DNA from: Mixophyes australis
Lineage: Eukaryota > Chordata > Amphibia > Anura > Limnodynastidae
Length of the DNA: 64,000 nucleotides
NCBI GenBank assembly: GCA_036250195.1
Contig: JAVHZZ010000009.1
Coordinates: 46,663,061 to 46,727,060 of the forward strand
Direction: 5' to 3'
The notes under the pieces: model-generated
What the model was told of the DNA's origin: nothing
Database searches by the model: none
The model's input: the letters and a program-made list of their open reading frames with translations, nothing else
Position numbers and translations under genes: made by a program
Part shown: positions 11,092 through 22,344 of the stretch, piece by piece
How positions within the stretch are numbered: the stretch's first letter is position 1
Layout: each line of letters begins with the position of its first letter

Positions 11092-11690
11092 GGCCACAGT
11101 AGTGCTCACCTTTCCTTCTCCGGACAAGCGTTTTTCCAGATGCCCCAAGCAATCTGAAAGGGGATTCATCAGAGAAAATGACTTTACCCCAGTCCTCAGC
11201 AGTCCAATCCCTGTACCTTTTGCAGAATATCAGTCTGTCTCTGATTGTATTCCTGGAGAGAAGTGGTTTCTTTGCTGGTCTTCTTGACACCAGGCCATCC
11301 TCCAAAAGTCTTCACCACACTGTGCATGCAGATGCACTAACACCTGCCTGCTGCCATTCCTGAGCAAGCTCCACACTGATGGTGCCCCGATCCAGCAGCT
11401 GCATTAACTTTAGGAGAAGTCCTGGCGCTTGTTGCACTTTCTTCTGTGCCACAACTATTGTACCTCTCTCTCCTTGAAGTTCTTGATGATCCGATAAAAT
11501 ATTGATTTAGGTGCAATCTTACTAGCTACAATATCCTTGCCTGTAAAGCCCTTTTTGTGCAAAGGAATGATGACTGCACATGTTTTCTGGCAGGTAACCA
11601 TGATTAACAGAGGAAGAACAATGATTTCAAGCACCACCCTCTTTTTACAGCTTCCAGTCTGTTATTCTAACTCAATCAGCATGACAGAGT
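11092..11690 (-). pseudogene. Tc1-type transposase fragment
   Basis: The minus strand encodes pieces of a Tc1/mariner transposase: the N-terminal helix-turn-helix (LHKKGFTGKDIVASKI, about 11455-11640) and the segment around the first catalytic Asp (VIFSDESPF, about 11180-11200). The C-terminal part is absent; the sequence stops at the LTR border near 11091. It belongs to a different Tc1 family from those at 24700, 37910 and 50041. Confidence 0.8.
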
Positions 11691-11764
11691 GATCCCCAGC
11701 CTTGTCCTCATCAACATTCTCACCTCTGTTAATGAGAGAATCACTGACCAGCGATTTTGGAGAT

Positions 11765-11889
11765 TAGAGTAAAAAATGCAGCTTAATACATCTTACGACT
11801 TGAGGACTACAATCGCGGGTTATCACCCGCGATTTGCTGCAGATTTTAATCTCTGAAAAAAATCGGAGCTTGATATATTTACCCCTTAG
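11765..11889. repeat. Degraded MITE with a palindromic core
   Basis: The right end tatatttacccctta resembles the ends of the MITEs at 22243 and 41474. The centre holds a hairpin, aatcgcgggt / acccgcgatt (11811-11834). The left end has decayed. No coding capacity. Confidence 0.5.
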
Positions 11890-12070
11890 TGTAGCTGTCC
11901 AAATAGGATGACTACATATTTATTCAGAAACTGTGGAATCATCATACATTTCTGTGTTGATAAAAGACATTATACATATATTAAAATATATACTGTGGAC
12001 TACTTTATAGTCTAGCAATGAATTATATTGAAAACTCCTAACAATTTCTTTTTAAAACACTGAATGGATG

Positions 12071-12790
12071 TGTCACGAGCCGCGGCTCTCTTCCCATGCG
12101 CCCCAGCATCCCGGCCGTCACCTTGACGACCGGGACGTCATTTCCTCCTCCTGTCCGGCCGTCACCAGGGCAACAGCCGGACGCTAGTTCATTAGCGCTG
12201 CGTCCCGGCGGTGCCGGGCGCATGCGCATTAATAGCCAGTCTATAGGGCTGATTATCAGGCATTAGTCTGCAACTGGGTAGCTCAGGGACAAGCCCTGAT
12301 TGGCCCTGCTGGATACTTGTAATTACTCTGCAGGAGTGTCTTCCACTGCTGATTTGTCCTTGTCTGTATTTAAGGCAATGAGGTCTGCTGCCTCATTGCC
12401 GGTTATAGCTTCTGTGCTCCAGTCTGCTGACCTGCTAGTTCCTGTTCCTGTATCCTGATATCTCTATTTGACTCCCCGTGTATGACCCTTGGCTTGAATT
12501 GGACTTCGCTCATGTTTCCTGTGACCCTGATCCCGGACCTATCTACCCGTTCTGCTACCTGCCTGTGACCCCTAACCTCAGCCTTTTCATCGATTCTGTT
12601 GTCTGCTGCCGGCCTTGACCTCTGCGTGGACCTGACTCTTCTTGCCTGGGTTCTCCCCAGCCGGTACGCACTTCACGACCCTTTCTCAGTCTGCGGCCCA
12701 GTCTGTCCCCACCATCAGGGGCTCCAGTGAACACCTGACTGGCAGAGTAGATTCCGGGTTGTGTTGTGCCGGTTGGAGGGGTTCCTAACA
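12071..12790 (+). repeat. Gypsy-2 5' LTR
   Basis: Starts TGTCACGAG and ends TTCCTAACA. Matches 16654-17401 along its length, but lacks a GC-rich stretch of about 21 bp present near the start of the 3' copy. Contains gcgcatgcgca (12218-12228), which matches the NRF1-type palindrome. Confidence 0.95.
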
Positions 12791-12824
12791 TTATAACCGG
12801 CCCTCTCATGGAGACGAGGTTAGA

Positions 12825-13523
12825 ATGGATGCAAGTGGATCTACACCGTCTCCGGCACAAACCCTAGCAGGCCATGTTGAGTCCTTGTATCGGATGATGA
12901 AGGGATTGGCTGAGCGTATGTCTGTTCAAGAAGAAGCCACAAAATCTTCACAACCTACTCCAGATCCCATCTGTGAACCCAAAATGAATTTACCGGATCG
13001 GTTCTCCGGAAATATAACCCTGTTTCGGAATTTCAGGGAGAGCTGCAAGCTCTATTTTCGGATGAGACCCCGCTCCTCCGGTTCAGAGCAGCAAAGAGTC
13101 GGGATTATTATTTCCCTTCTACAGGGTGACCCCCAGTCCTGCGCTGAATTATGTAGATGGTCACCTGATAGTGGATGGAACGACCCCGCCTTACGTAGTC
13201 AGTTCCGTCTCGGCCTATCGGAACAGATCAAAGATTCTTTGGTGCAATACCCGTCTCCTAGCTCTCTGGAGGATCTGATGCACCTCTCCATTAAAATTGA
13301 CAGGAGGTATAAAGAGCGGAAAACTGAAAAGGAGACATCATCACCTCCATCCGCCTTCGTTCCTGATTCCCCGGATGGTGAGGAACCAATGCAATTAGGA
13401 GCATATCGTCTTTCCCCTGAGGAAAGAGACAGGAGACGATCACAAGGCCTATGTCTGTATTGTGGCACAAGAGGCCATTTCTCCCGTTCCTGCCCAAATA
13501 AGCCGGGAAACGAGCATGCCTAG
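12825..13523 (+). CDS. Gypsy-2 gag
   Basis: A 232-codon open frame starting MDASGS. It contains capsid-like sequence (DRFSGN, RNFRESCKLYF), the conserved [18 protein letters not shown] segment, and one CCHC zinc knuckle (CLYCGTRGHFSRSC) at the C-terminus. It would form the particle and bind RNA. It is short for this family. QGDPQS is followed almost at once by a segment that normally lies further on, so an in-frame internal deletion of several dozen codons is likely (inference from the usual family layout). The protease frame follows at -1, consistent with a gag-pol frameshift. Confidence 0.9.
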   Translation: MDASGSTPSPAQTLAGHVESLYRMMKGLAERMSVQEEATKSSQPTPDPICEPKMNLPDRFSGNITLFRNFRESCKLYFRMRPRSSGSEQQRVGIIISLLQGDPQSCAELCRWSPDSGWNDPALRSQFRLGLSEQIKDSLVQYPSPSSLEDLMHLSIKIDRRYKERKTEKETSSPPSAFVPDSPDGEEPMQLGAYRLSPEERDRRRSQGLCLYCGTRGHFSRSCPNKPGNEHA

Positions 13524-16500
13524 GGAACGAGGGGAAAGTTCACTTAGGTCTGCAAATTGTCTCCCCGAAAAATGCGGTATTGATCCCTGTACAACTCACG
13601 TTCAGTGCTTGTTCTGTGGGTCTGTCGGCCTTCATTGATAGTGGAGCTGCAGGCAACTTCATGGACTTCGAGTTTGCCCGCTCTGCTGGAATTCCGCGGG
13701 TTAAACGCAAATCTGCCATCACGGTATGTGGTTTAGATGGTAAGGATGCCAGGCGGTAAGGTTACCTGGGAGACACTGCTACTACAATTGAACATTGGGG
13801 CTCTCCACTCGGAATCCATAGTCTTCCGTCTCATCGAATGCCCGTCAGTTCCTTTGATTCTAGGCCACACCTGGCTATCCCGCCATAACCCTGTCATAGA
13901 TTGGGCAAAAGGAGAGATTGTCCAGTGGAGCTCTTATTGTTCACAGTCTTGCTTGACACTACCTCTGCGTGTGGTTCAGTCCATTCCGGAGCAGCTTCCC
14001 TCACAGTATCATGAGTTCTGGGATGTCTTCTCCAAAAAGGCTGCTGATACTCTACCACCGCACCGGGAATTTGACTGTGCCATCGAGCTAATTCCAGGTT
14101 CTAAACTACCCAAGGGATGCTTGTACTCTCTCTCCGGTCCAGAGACCAAATCCATGCAGGAGTACATTGACGAAAATCTGGAGAAAGGCTTTATCAGGCC
14201 ATCCAAGTCTCCAGTAGGAGCAGGGTGCTACTTTGTGGCCAAGAAGGACGGTGGACTCAGTCCCTGTATCGATTATCGTGGGCTGAACCTTATTACGGTT
14301 AAAAACACCTATCCCCTTCCTCTCATCTCTGTACTCTTTGACCAATTAAGAGGAGCAACTGTCTTCACAAAAATTGACCTTCATGGTGCTTATAATCTCA
14401 TACGCATTAGAGCAGGTGATGAGTGGAAGACGGCATTCAACACGCTCTCGGGCCACTACGAGTATCTGGTCATGCCGTTTGGCCTTAGTAATGCTCCTGC
14501 CGTTTTCCAGGATTTGACTAATGAGGTGCTACGTGAGTTCTTGGGACACTTTGTTGTTGTCTACTTAGATGACATCCTCATATATTCAAAATCGTTGTCG
14601 GTGCACCAGGGTCATGTCAGTCAAGTGCTACAGAAATTGCGGGAACACCATCTCTACGCTAAACTCGAGAAATGCGAGTTTGAGGTCCAGGAGGTATACT
14701 TCCTGGGCTATATAATCTCCTCAGAAGGTTTCTCCATGGACCAAACCAAGGTCCAAGCAATCCTGGATTGGGTACAACCCAATAACCTCAAGGCGGTCCA
14801 GAGGTTCCTGGGATTCGCCAATTATTACAGGAGATTTATTGGCGGCTTTGCTGATATCGTGGCTCCTATCATCACCTTGACCCGCAAAGGAGGTGATCCA
14901 GCTCTTTGGTCACAACAGGCCATAAATGCATTCGAAACCCTGAAGAAAGCTTTTGTATCTGCTCAGGTCCTCAGACACCCGGATCCTAAGGTACCGTTTA
15001 TTCTTGAGGTAGATGCCTCTGACGTCGGGGCTGAGGCCATCTTGTCACAAAAGGATCCCCAGACCCATCGCTTACATCCATGTGCTTTCTTTTCCCGTCA
15101 ATTTTCCTCAGCGGAAACTATGACGTGGGAAACCGAGAATTGCTGGCAATTAAATGGGCCTTTGAGGAATGGCGACACTGGTTGGAAGGCGCTGCACACC
15201 AGATTTCCGTTATAACGGATCATAAGAACCTGCAGTATATCCAGTCAGCCAAACGCCTGAACCCCCGACAGGCTCGGTGGTCGCTGTTCTTCACTCGGTT
15301 CAATTTTATTATCACCTATCATCCTGGTTCTAAAAATATTCAAGCGGACGCCCTGTCCAGAAGTTTCCTGGCACATCATGCTCTGGTCACTAGCCCAGAG
15401 CCTATTGTTCCTGTGTCGATGATCCATGCCGGATTAACTCAAGACTTGAGCTGTACCTTACAAAGGTTCCAGAGGTTGGCTCCTGATAACACTCCGGTAG
15501 GATGTTTGTTTGTCCCAGTTCATCTAAGGAAGACGGTCCTTGCTAAAGCACACAACAGTCGGACTGCTGGGCATCCTGGAATCTACAAAACACTGGAAAT
15601 CCTTTTCCGTACTGTATGGTGGCCGTCTCTGTCTGCTGACGTCAAGAGTCACGTCCTGTCCTGTGAAGTTTGTGCCAGGAACAAAGTTCCCAGGACTCGC
15701 CCGGTAGGTCAGTTAGTTCCGTTAGCCGCTCCTGCTAAACCTTGGACACATCTGTCCATGGACTTTATAGTTGATTTGCCACCCTCTGCGGGACACAATA
15801 CCATTTGGGTCGTGGTAGACCGGTTGAGCAAGATGGCACATTTCATTCCGCTAACTAGGCTTCCTACTGCTCGAGATTTGACCGTCTTGTTCATTCAACA
15901 CATTTTTCGCCTCCATGGACTCCCTACGGACATCGTCTCCGATCGAGGTTCTCAGTTCATAGCGCAGTTCTGGAGATCATTCTGTACCCTCCTGGGAGTC
16001 AAGATCAGTTTGTCATCTGCATACCACCCTCAGTCAAATGGGCAGACTGAAAGGGTTAACCAGTCCTTGGAGAAATTCTTGCGATGCTACACATCAGAGT
16101 TCCATGACAACTGGTCCTCCTTGTTGCCATGGGCGGAATTTGCCTGTAACAACTCCTGTCACTCATCCACCAAAACCTCTCCGTTTTTTTGCAATTATGG
16201 TTTCCACCCCAGATCTAACTCTTTGTATTCACTCCAGTCTATTGGTATCCAGGAGATCCGTTCCACTGCCAGGGATCTCAGAGTTATCTGGAAGAAAGTA
16301 CACTCATCTTTAAGACAAGCATCACTGGTTGCAAAAAAAAATTCGGACCGACACCGTACCACCTGCTCCCTTAAGGTTGGCCAGAAAGTCTGGCTGTCTA
16401 CAAAAAATATCAGGCTCAGACAACCTTGCAAGAAATTGGGCCCTAAGTTCATCGGGCCATTTTCCATCATCAAGCAGGTGAACCCTGTCGCATTTAGGTT

Positions 16501-16843
16501 AAAAATTCCAGGCTCGTTAAGAATTCCGAACACATTTCATTGTTCTCTGTTGAAATCAGTACTTTATCCAGCTCAAGCCCAGTCTTCACGCAAGCCACAG
16601 AGGTACAGTGTTCAGAAAATCTTGGATTCCAAGAAAGTGCAAGGACAGGGTACTGTCATGAGCCGCGGCGGTACTCACAGCCGCCGCAGCTCGCTTCCCA
16701 TGCGCCCCAGCATCCCGGCCGTCACCTTGACGATCGGGACGTCATTTCCTTCTCCTGTCCGGCCGTCACCAGGGCAACGGCCGGACGCTAGTTCATTAGC
16801 GCTGCGTCCCGGCGGTGCTGGTAGCCGGGCACATGCGCATTAA
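13524..16843 (+). pseudogene. Gypsy-2 pol (protease-RT-RNase H-integrase), two frame breaks
   Basis: Protease with DSGAAG at about 13637-13653 lies in the -1 frame relative to gag. A one-base break near 13740 leads into the RT frame (13737-15120), which has the catalytic YLDD at 14562-14573 and RNase H EVDASDVG near 15009. A second break near 15115 leads into the last frame. That frame holds the rest of RNase H, the integrase zinc region (HNSRTAGHPG, CEVCARNK), the catalytic sites MDFIVDLP, DRGSQF and the Glu of TERVNQ, then a GPF module (about 16430-16515). A chromodomain-like start (YSVQKILDS) is cut at once by the 3' LTR, and the stop lies inside that LTR. Otherwise the sequence is close to functional. 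Confidence 0.92.
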
Positions 16844-17401
16844 TAGCCAGTCTATAGGGCTGATTATCAGGCATTAGCCTGCAACTGGGTAGCTCAGGGA
16901 CAAGCCCTGATTGGCCCTGCTGGATACTTGTAATTACTCTGCAGGAGTGTCTTCCACTGCTGATTGGTCCTTGTCTGTATTTAAGGCAATGAGGTCTGCT
17001 GCCTCATTGCCGGTTATAGCTTCTGTGCTCCAGTCTGCTGACCTGCTAGTTCCTGTTCCTGTATCCTAATATCTCTATTTGACTCCCCGTGTATGACCCT
17101 TGGCTTGAATTGGACTTCGCTCGTGTTTCCTGTGACCCTGATCCCGGACCTGTCTACCTGTTCTGCTACCTGCCTGTGACCCCTGACCTCAGCCTTTCCA
17201 TCGATACTGTTGTCTGCTGCCGGCCTTGACCTCTGCGTGGACCTGACTCTTCTTGCCTGGGTTCTCCCCAGCCGGTACGCACTTCACGACCCTCTGCCAG
17301 TCTGCGGCCCAGTCTGTCCCCACCATCAGGGGCTCCAGTGAACACCTGACTGGCAGAGTAGATACCGGGTTGTGTTGTGCTGGTTGGAGGGGTTCCTAAC
17401 A
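16654..17401 (+). repeat. Gypsy-2 3' LTR
   Basis: Starts TGTCATGAG and ends TTCCTAACA, pairing with the 5' LTR. It is preceded by a purine-rich run (16630-16653) that may be the remains of a polypurine tract. The pol frame runs through its first 190 bp. Confidence 0.95.
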
Positions 17402-17406
17402 GGATG

Positions 17407-17999
17407 TAAGTTAATGCCTTTTTGGTTTGTTAATTGCAATATGGTGACACGCTATATTGTTACTGTTACACTGTTACTGTTACACATTTGTGACTGAACA
17501 TTTTTAAGGTACAAAAAATAAAGTGCAAAATTATTTATATTTGAGTTATGTATATAAACATTCTAGTGATAACATTGCAGACAAATCTTATACTTGGCAT
17601 AAGACTGAGTGCTTTGGTGTCACAAAACAACAGTGAAGTGTGACCCTTAGGGTCTGCTTTGTTTAGTGGCACCAACAGCGAAACACAGCGTCTAATGAAA
17701 AAGAAGGTGTTCACCAGTGATCCCCGCAAGGAAGTGTGGGCTTAGCGGTTTCTGTTCGCAGGTCGGGGTTCTCCCAGTATGCAACAAGCAGAGCCATGTG
17801 GAGTGTGCAGACTGAATGGAGATAAAATAGGTAGTAATATTGGAAGGCAGGAATGCTGGAGTCCAAATAGTCTATGCAGCAGGATACCTGGATAAATGGA
17901 GATGAGAGAGATAGCAGCAGACATACACTGTGGTCCAGAAGATGCTGGGTAGAAACAGGTAAATGTAGAGTTCTACAACAAGGATTCTGTGACTGCATC
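17407..17999. other. No gene recognised
   Basis: AT-rich sequence, then from about 17640 a more balanced stretch with minus-strand open frames of 60-96 codons that match nothing recognisable. It could be decayed LTR material, but no border was found. Confidence 0.3.
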
Positions 18000-18750
18000 A
18001 CTTATAAATAACTTATGGTATAAATTTATTTAAAGGAAATAGTGCAGGGTGCTTATTTATATAATTACAAATGTACTTATTTTTGATATTGTGGGTATCT
18101 TCGTAAAAGAGATATCTTTATTTCTGAGACCAAGGAAAGAAATGTGTTTGTTTTATCTTTGCTAGAGGAAATGCATGATTTCTGAGGTATATATCTGATA
18201 CAATAAGCCTTTGTGGAGGAAGTCGTTTGTGTATCGTGATGTGGGGAAATAACTTGTTAGGGGTTTTGTACCTTTCTTTGGGAATGTGTATTCTGCAACT
18301 GAAAAAAGGACCCATGTTAATCTCATGTAAATTAGACCTTTTGATTTGTGAGCGTTAGCACCTGAAGGCACAGGAAGGTTTAATTAGACTGCTGTTAAAT
18401 TTCCTGCGTCTAAAAACGAGATGCAGGAAAACACAGCAAGTTTTAGAATATCACAGATAACTGTAAATATTGTTAGCTTTGCATTGCATGTAAATCCATG
18501 TTTTGGTAAACAAATTGCATCCTGATTCAAAAGATAGCTCAGAACTCAAGGGGGCTGGCTTACATGTGAGGCTGTGTTCAAATCTGTATGAAATGCACTG
18601 TCGTATTGAAAATTGTTCTTCTGGTTCCGTCTGACCTGATCACTGGTACCTTCAACCAGTGTGACTGCAAATAAACATCACTTGCTTCAAAGACCTGCTT
18701 GAAAACGACCTTCCATGCTGAAAATCCTGCGACCTACAGATTAGACCCAA
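18000..18750 (+). repeat. 5' LTR of the Gmr1-like element
   Basis: The same repeat as 5775-6383 plus 10983-11091, in the opposite orientation. It has an AATAAA in gcaaataaacatc (about 18667) near its 3' end and lies upstream of gag and pol remnants on the plus strand. The 5' border tcacttataaataac is shared by both copies. The exact 3' border is uncertain because similarity fades after about 18700. Confidence 0.65.
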
Positions 18751-19152
18751 AATCAAATCCGTTCCCGGCTGTTTCTGAGGTTTGGACCTAGCATCCAGTA
18801 CCATTGCACTGCCCGCTACCCAGCAGCTATGGCCAGTGTGATAGACCAGGGGGGATCCATCCACAGCAACCCTGATCCATAGGAAGAGGTCAGGAGTACC
18901 AGCCCAGGTACACCAGTAACGGGGTACACACACAGTGTCAATTACCAAGAAGAAACCCGGTTCTGGATGCTGGTGGCAGCATTTGAAAGCCCCGCCTACT
19001 ACGGAGAGGGGGCGCATTTGGGATAACGAAAGGGAATGGTGGCAAAGTAAGCCCAGCCGGATCCCAGCAACAACAGACAGGGTGGCATAGGCGGTCCATC
19101 CTGTCACAGATTTCTGGTGGCAAGAGGCAATGCTCCTGTCCCTAGCAGTATG

Positions 19153-19455
19153 ACAGCTCCAGCGGCGAGTATAGAAGACCACAGTGAACCCTCTTTGACT
19201 GACCCCACTTTGAGTGACCCTAGTCACTCCAACATAGACCCCCTGCAGCGTATCCTGACATAGATGATGGTGAGGGCTGCAGAGATTTCAGGGAAGCGCA
19301 GCTCTCTGATCCCTCACTGGAAGGCATGAGGCACCAGGCTGGTGGCAGCCTTCCAGTGATGGAGGTGGGGAGTGTGACCTGGCATAAATGGTTGTTATAC
19401 CGTGTAGCTAGGAAGGTAGATGGGGATAGACCAGTCCGGGAACAAGTTTAACTGG
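19153..19455 (+). pseudogene. Gmr1-like element: leader and gag-start remnant
   Basis: An ATG at 19153 opens a short reading (MTAPAASIEDHSEPSL) that ends after about 40 codons. The next recognisable coding is the N-terminal part of integrase. Most of gag and protease is therefore missing, probably by deletion. The gag identity is inferred only from position. Confidence 0.4.
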
Positions 19456-20590
19456 TGGAAACACAGGGCTTTCGTACTCAACTAATGTCATTTGCCCATG
19501 AAATCAATATAGTTGGACAACAGGGAAGAGACCGAACACTGATGCGCCTGACACAGAACTTTTCTGGCCTGGAATGTTGGATGACGTCCGGGCCTACTGT
19601 AAGTCCTGTGATGTGTGTCGGCATCTTGGGCGCCCCCGTTCTTATGCTCCCCTCAAGTCCTTGCCAAAAATTGGGGAACCTTTTCAGCGAATGGCTGTGG
19701 GCATAGTAAGTCCCCTGCCTGTGCCCAGTAGATTGGGGAAGAGGTACATCCTCACCGTGGTGGACTACGCTACCCGGTATCCAGAGGCTGTAGCTCTGTC
19801 CTCCATAACTGCGGAAAAGGTAGCGAACAAGCTGCTAGGAGTATTTAGCAGAGTAGGATGGTCTAGTGTCTCTAGGCAAAATGCGGAGTGCGGGAACTCC
19901 GTACTGCCCCCTACTTTCCCCAGACTAACGGACTGTGCAAGTGGTTCAATTGCACTCTGAAGCACATGCAACTGGCATTTGTAACTATGGAGGGGGGATG
20001 CTACCTGACTCACCTCCTGTTTGCTTATTGGGAGGTGTCGCTAGAGTCTAATGGTTTCACTCCCTTTGAACTGCTATATGGCCACAGAGTCCGTGGACCT
20101 CTTGACCTGTTCCAGAAGTTTTGGGAAGGGGAGCTACCCACCTAGGATGTCTCTTCGGTGGAGTATGTGTTGAAGCTCAGAGATAAGTTAGAGAATATCA
20201 TGGGGCTCGCGCAGGCTAACCTAGCGGAAGCGCAAGCAAAACAGAAGACTTGGTATGATCAGGGCACGCATGTCAGAGTGTTTGAGTTAGGGCAGAAGTC
20301 ATTGTTCCGGAGCCCACGCACCAGATCAAGCTCCAGGCTGCCTGGGCTGGATCGTACACGGTCTCAAAATGCCTGAGTGACATCACTTACGTGGTGTCTT
20401 TTGATAGCGACCGTAGGCTGCAGCGGACTTGCCACGTATATTTGTTGAAGGCATACCATGAGCGTGTGGAGTCGGTAGCATCAGGTAGCTGCTTACCAAC
20501 TGAGGAACCAGGAAGTGACCCATTACCTGACCTCCTCGCGGATGCCAGAGGTGAAGGTGGTGTAGAGGAAGTGGGCTGGGATGAGTAGTT
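19380..20590 (+). pseudogene. Gmr1-like integrase, placed before RT
   Basis: The integrase zinc region includes GRDRTLMRLTQNF and CKSCDVCRHLGRP. The catalytic core follows with VVDYATRYPEA and, later, a NG-rich segment and SPFELLYGH-like reading (about 19700-20100). The C-terminal domain FELGQK..LFRSP with CHVYLLKAYH ends near 20590. The usual first catalytic Asp is Gly here (RMAVGIV where the family has VDIV). Several frameshifts and stops. The domain normally inserts the cDNA copy. In ordinary Gypsy elements integrase follows RNase H; here it precedes RT, as in Gmr1-like elements. Confidence 0.85.
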
Positions 20591-20599
20591 GAGTGTCCG

Positions 20600-21515
20600 C
20601 AAGAGGGTGCAGCTTGAGGCTGTGCTGTGGCCCTTTGCGATTACTGCCGGTTGAATGAGGTATCCGTGTCTGATGCCTATCCCATAACCCGAATTGACTC
20701 TCTGCTAGACGAGTTAGCTGGAACAAAGTATATTTTCACCTTTGACTTGAGCAAGGGGTATTGGCAGATACCGCTGACCCCCGAGTCTCAGCAATGGTCG
20801 GCCTTCATATCCCCATTTGGCCTGTACGAGTTTAAGTCCATGACATTTGGGATGAAGAGCGCACCAGTCACTGTCCAGTGTGTAGTTGATCACCTGCTGG
20901 AAGGGTGTAAAATTTTTGCTCAGGCTTACTTGGAAGACATTGCCATTTTCAGTAAATCCTGGGAGGACCATCTGAAACATGTAGGGCAAGTGTTAGAGAA
21001 AATTCAGTGGGCAGATCTGACCATCAGAGCAGACACGTGTCAAATGTGGATGTCAGAGGTGAAGTACCTGGGTCATCGTGTGTGGGGAGGTAGGGTTAAA
21101 CCAGAACCGGCTAAGGTAGAGACAATCCGAGACCCCTGAGCCCACAACCATAGACAAGTACTGGCCTTCTTAGGGACCTCAGCGTACTACAGACTTTTCG
21201 TCCCAGACTTTAGTACTGTAGCGAAGACCCTGACTGATCTCACTAAGAAGAAACTTCCCAAAGTAATTGACTGGACACACGTTTGTGAGCTGGCATTTCA
21301 GTTGTTAAAGGAATCCCTGGTTCTTGCTCCAGTACTATTGGCGCCCAATTATGACAAGGACTTTATTGTGCAAACTGACGTTTCACAGCATGGACTGGGA
21401 GCAGTACTTTGCCAGGTGGGGCCAGATGTGCAGGAGCACCCTGTGGCTTATTTGAGCAGAAAACTGCTAAACGGGGAGGTGGGGTATGCCACAGTTGAGA
21501 AGAAATATATTACCA
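20600..21515 (+). pseudogene. Gmr1-like reverse transcriptase and RNase H, truncated
   Basis: RT begins abruptly at about 20630 (CRLNEVSVSDAYPITRID) and continues through FTFDLSKGYWQIPL and SPFGLYEFKSMTFGMKSAP. The catalytic box reads YLED (YLDD expected) at about 20928. RT coding ends with a frame break at about 21140. RNase H opens at 21302 with VQTDVSQHGLGAVL and AYLSRKLL, then stops at about 21515 after the YATVEKK segment. The N-terminal part of RT and the rest of RNase H are missing, as is any 3' LTR. Confidence 0.9.
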
Positions 21516-22242
21516 GATTATCTGTCTATTTTTTACCTTTTTTTACTTATTGTTATTGTGATATTTTCAAGTATATATGTGATGAATTAGTAAATATGTA
21601 TTCAGATAAAATTCTGCTATATCCGTTTTGATTTTTTCTATATCTTTTAATTATTTATAATATAAAGATCACTCAAAAGGGACCCCTTTCTTTATACTGT
21701 TGATCTGAGAATGGGACCAGTGCATTGTAGAAGGCAGTCAATGGGATAAATGCTAAACCACTAAAGTATCACCAGAACTGGATTAAGGTTCAGGGGTTCC
21801 TGGGGCACTTAAGACAGGGCAGTTATCATTTTAGATAAATACATAGGCAATACAGTGTGCACTACTGTTAGGTGTATGCAGTTCTGCCTTCACCAGCAGC
21901 ACAGTGTGAAGTGGGACATACCTCCCAACTGTCATTGCAGTTGGACCAAATTCTGACTAAGCGAAACAGTCGCCTAAATCCTCACTTTAGAACAAATGTA
22001 AATGAACTTGGGTATCTTGTCTGCACTTATCAATAGATATGTTTAAATTGACCATGTTTCGATTCTCAAACTGATTTCACAAATTGGTTCTCAAATTCAA
22101 AATTTCACCATTTTTATATGATTATTTTGTTGTGATAAACACAAATAATTAATTTGATAATTTTTCTATCATGCTTCACAAGAGACCGCTGTTATCTTAC
22201 ATTATTAGTTGGTCCGTGTTGTTAATGCTTTTAGCAGTCCTA
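21516..22242. other. No gene recognised
   Basis: AT-rich non-coding sequence following the truncated Gmr1-like element. No repeat border or long frame seen. Confidence 0.4.
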
Positions 22243-22344
22243 GGGGTAAATGTATTAACCTCCGGTTTCTTCAACTCCCGCAAGTTCGGCAAAGACGCCG
22301 AACTCGCGGGAGTTGAAGAAACCGGAGGTTAATACATTTACCCC
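22243..22344. mobile_element. Near-perfect palindromic MITE, 102 bp
   Basis: Arms of 48 bp pair with a single mismatch around the loop aaagac. Ends are GGGGTAAATGTATTAACC and its complement. It is flanked by CTA on both sides (22240-22242, 22345-22347), a 3-bp duplication of the kind made by PIF/Harbinger-type elements. The ends resemble those of the 175-bp MITEs at 38469 and 41474. Confidence 0.85.

Larger units (their letters stand above)
12071..17401 (+). mobile_element. Gypsy-2: nearly complete Ty3/Gypsy retrotransposon
   Basis: A 5.3-kb element with two matching LTRs (12071-12790 and 16654-17401), gag and pol. It is flanked by a perfect 5-bp target duplication GGATG (12066-12070 and 17402-17406). 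By eye the LTRs differ at roughly 18 positions plus a gap of about 21 bp and a smaller one, so the insertion is neither new nor very old. Coding lesions are few: a frame break near 13740 and another near 15115. No TGG-type primer-binding site follows the 5' LTR (it reads ttataaccggccc), so the priming mode is unclear. Confidence 0.95.
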
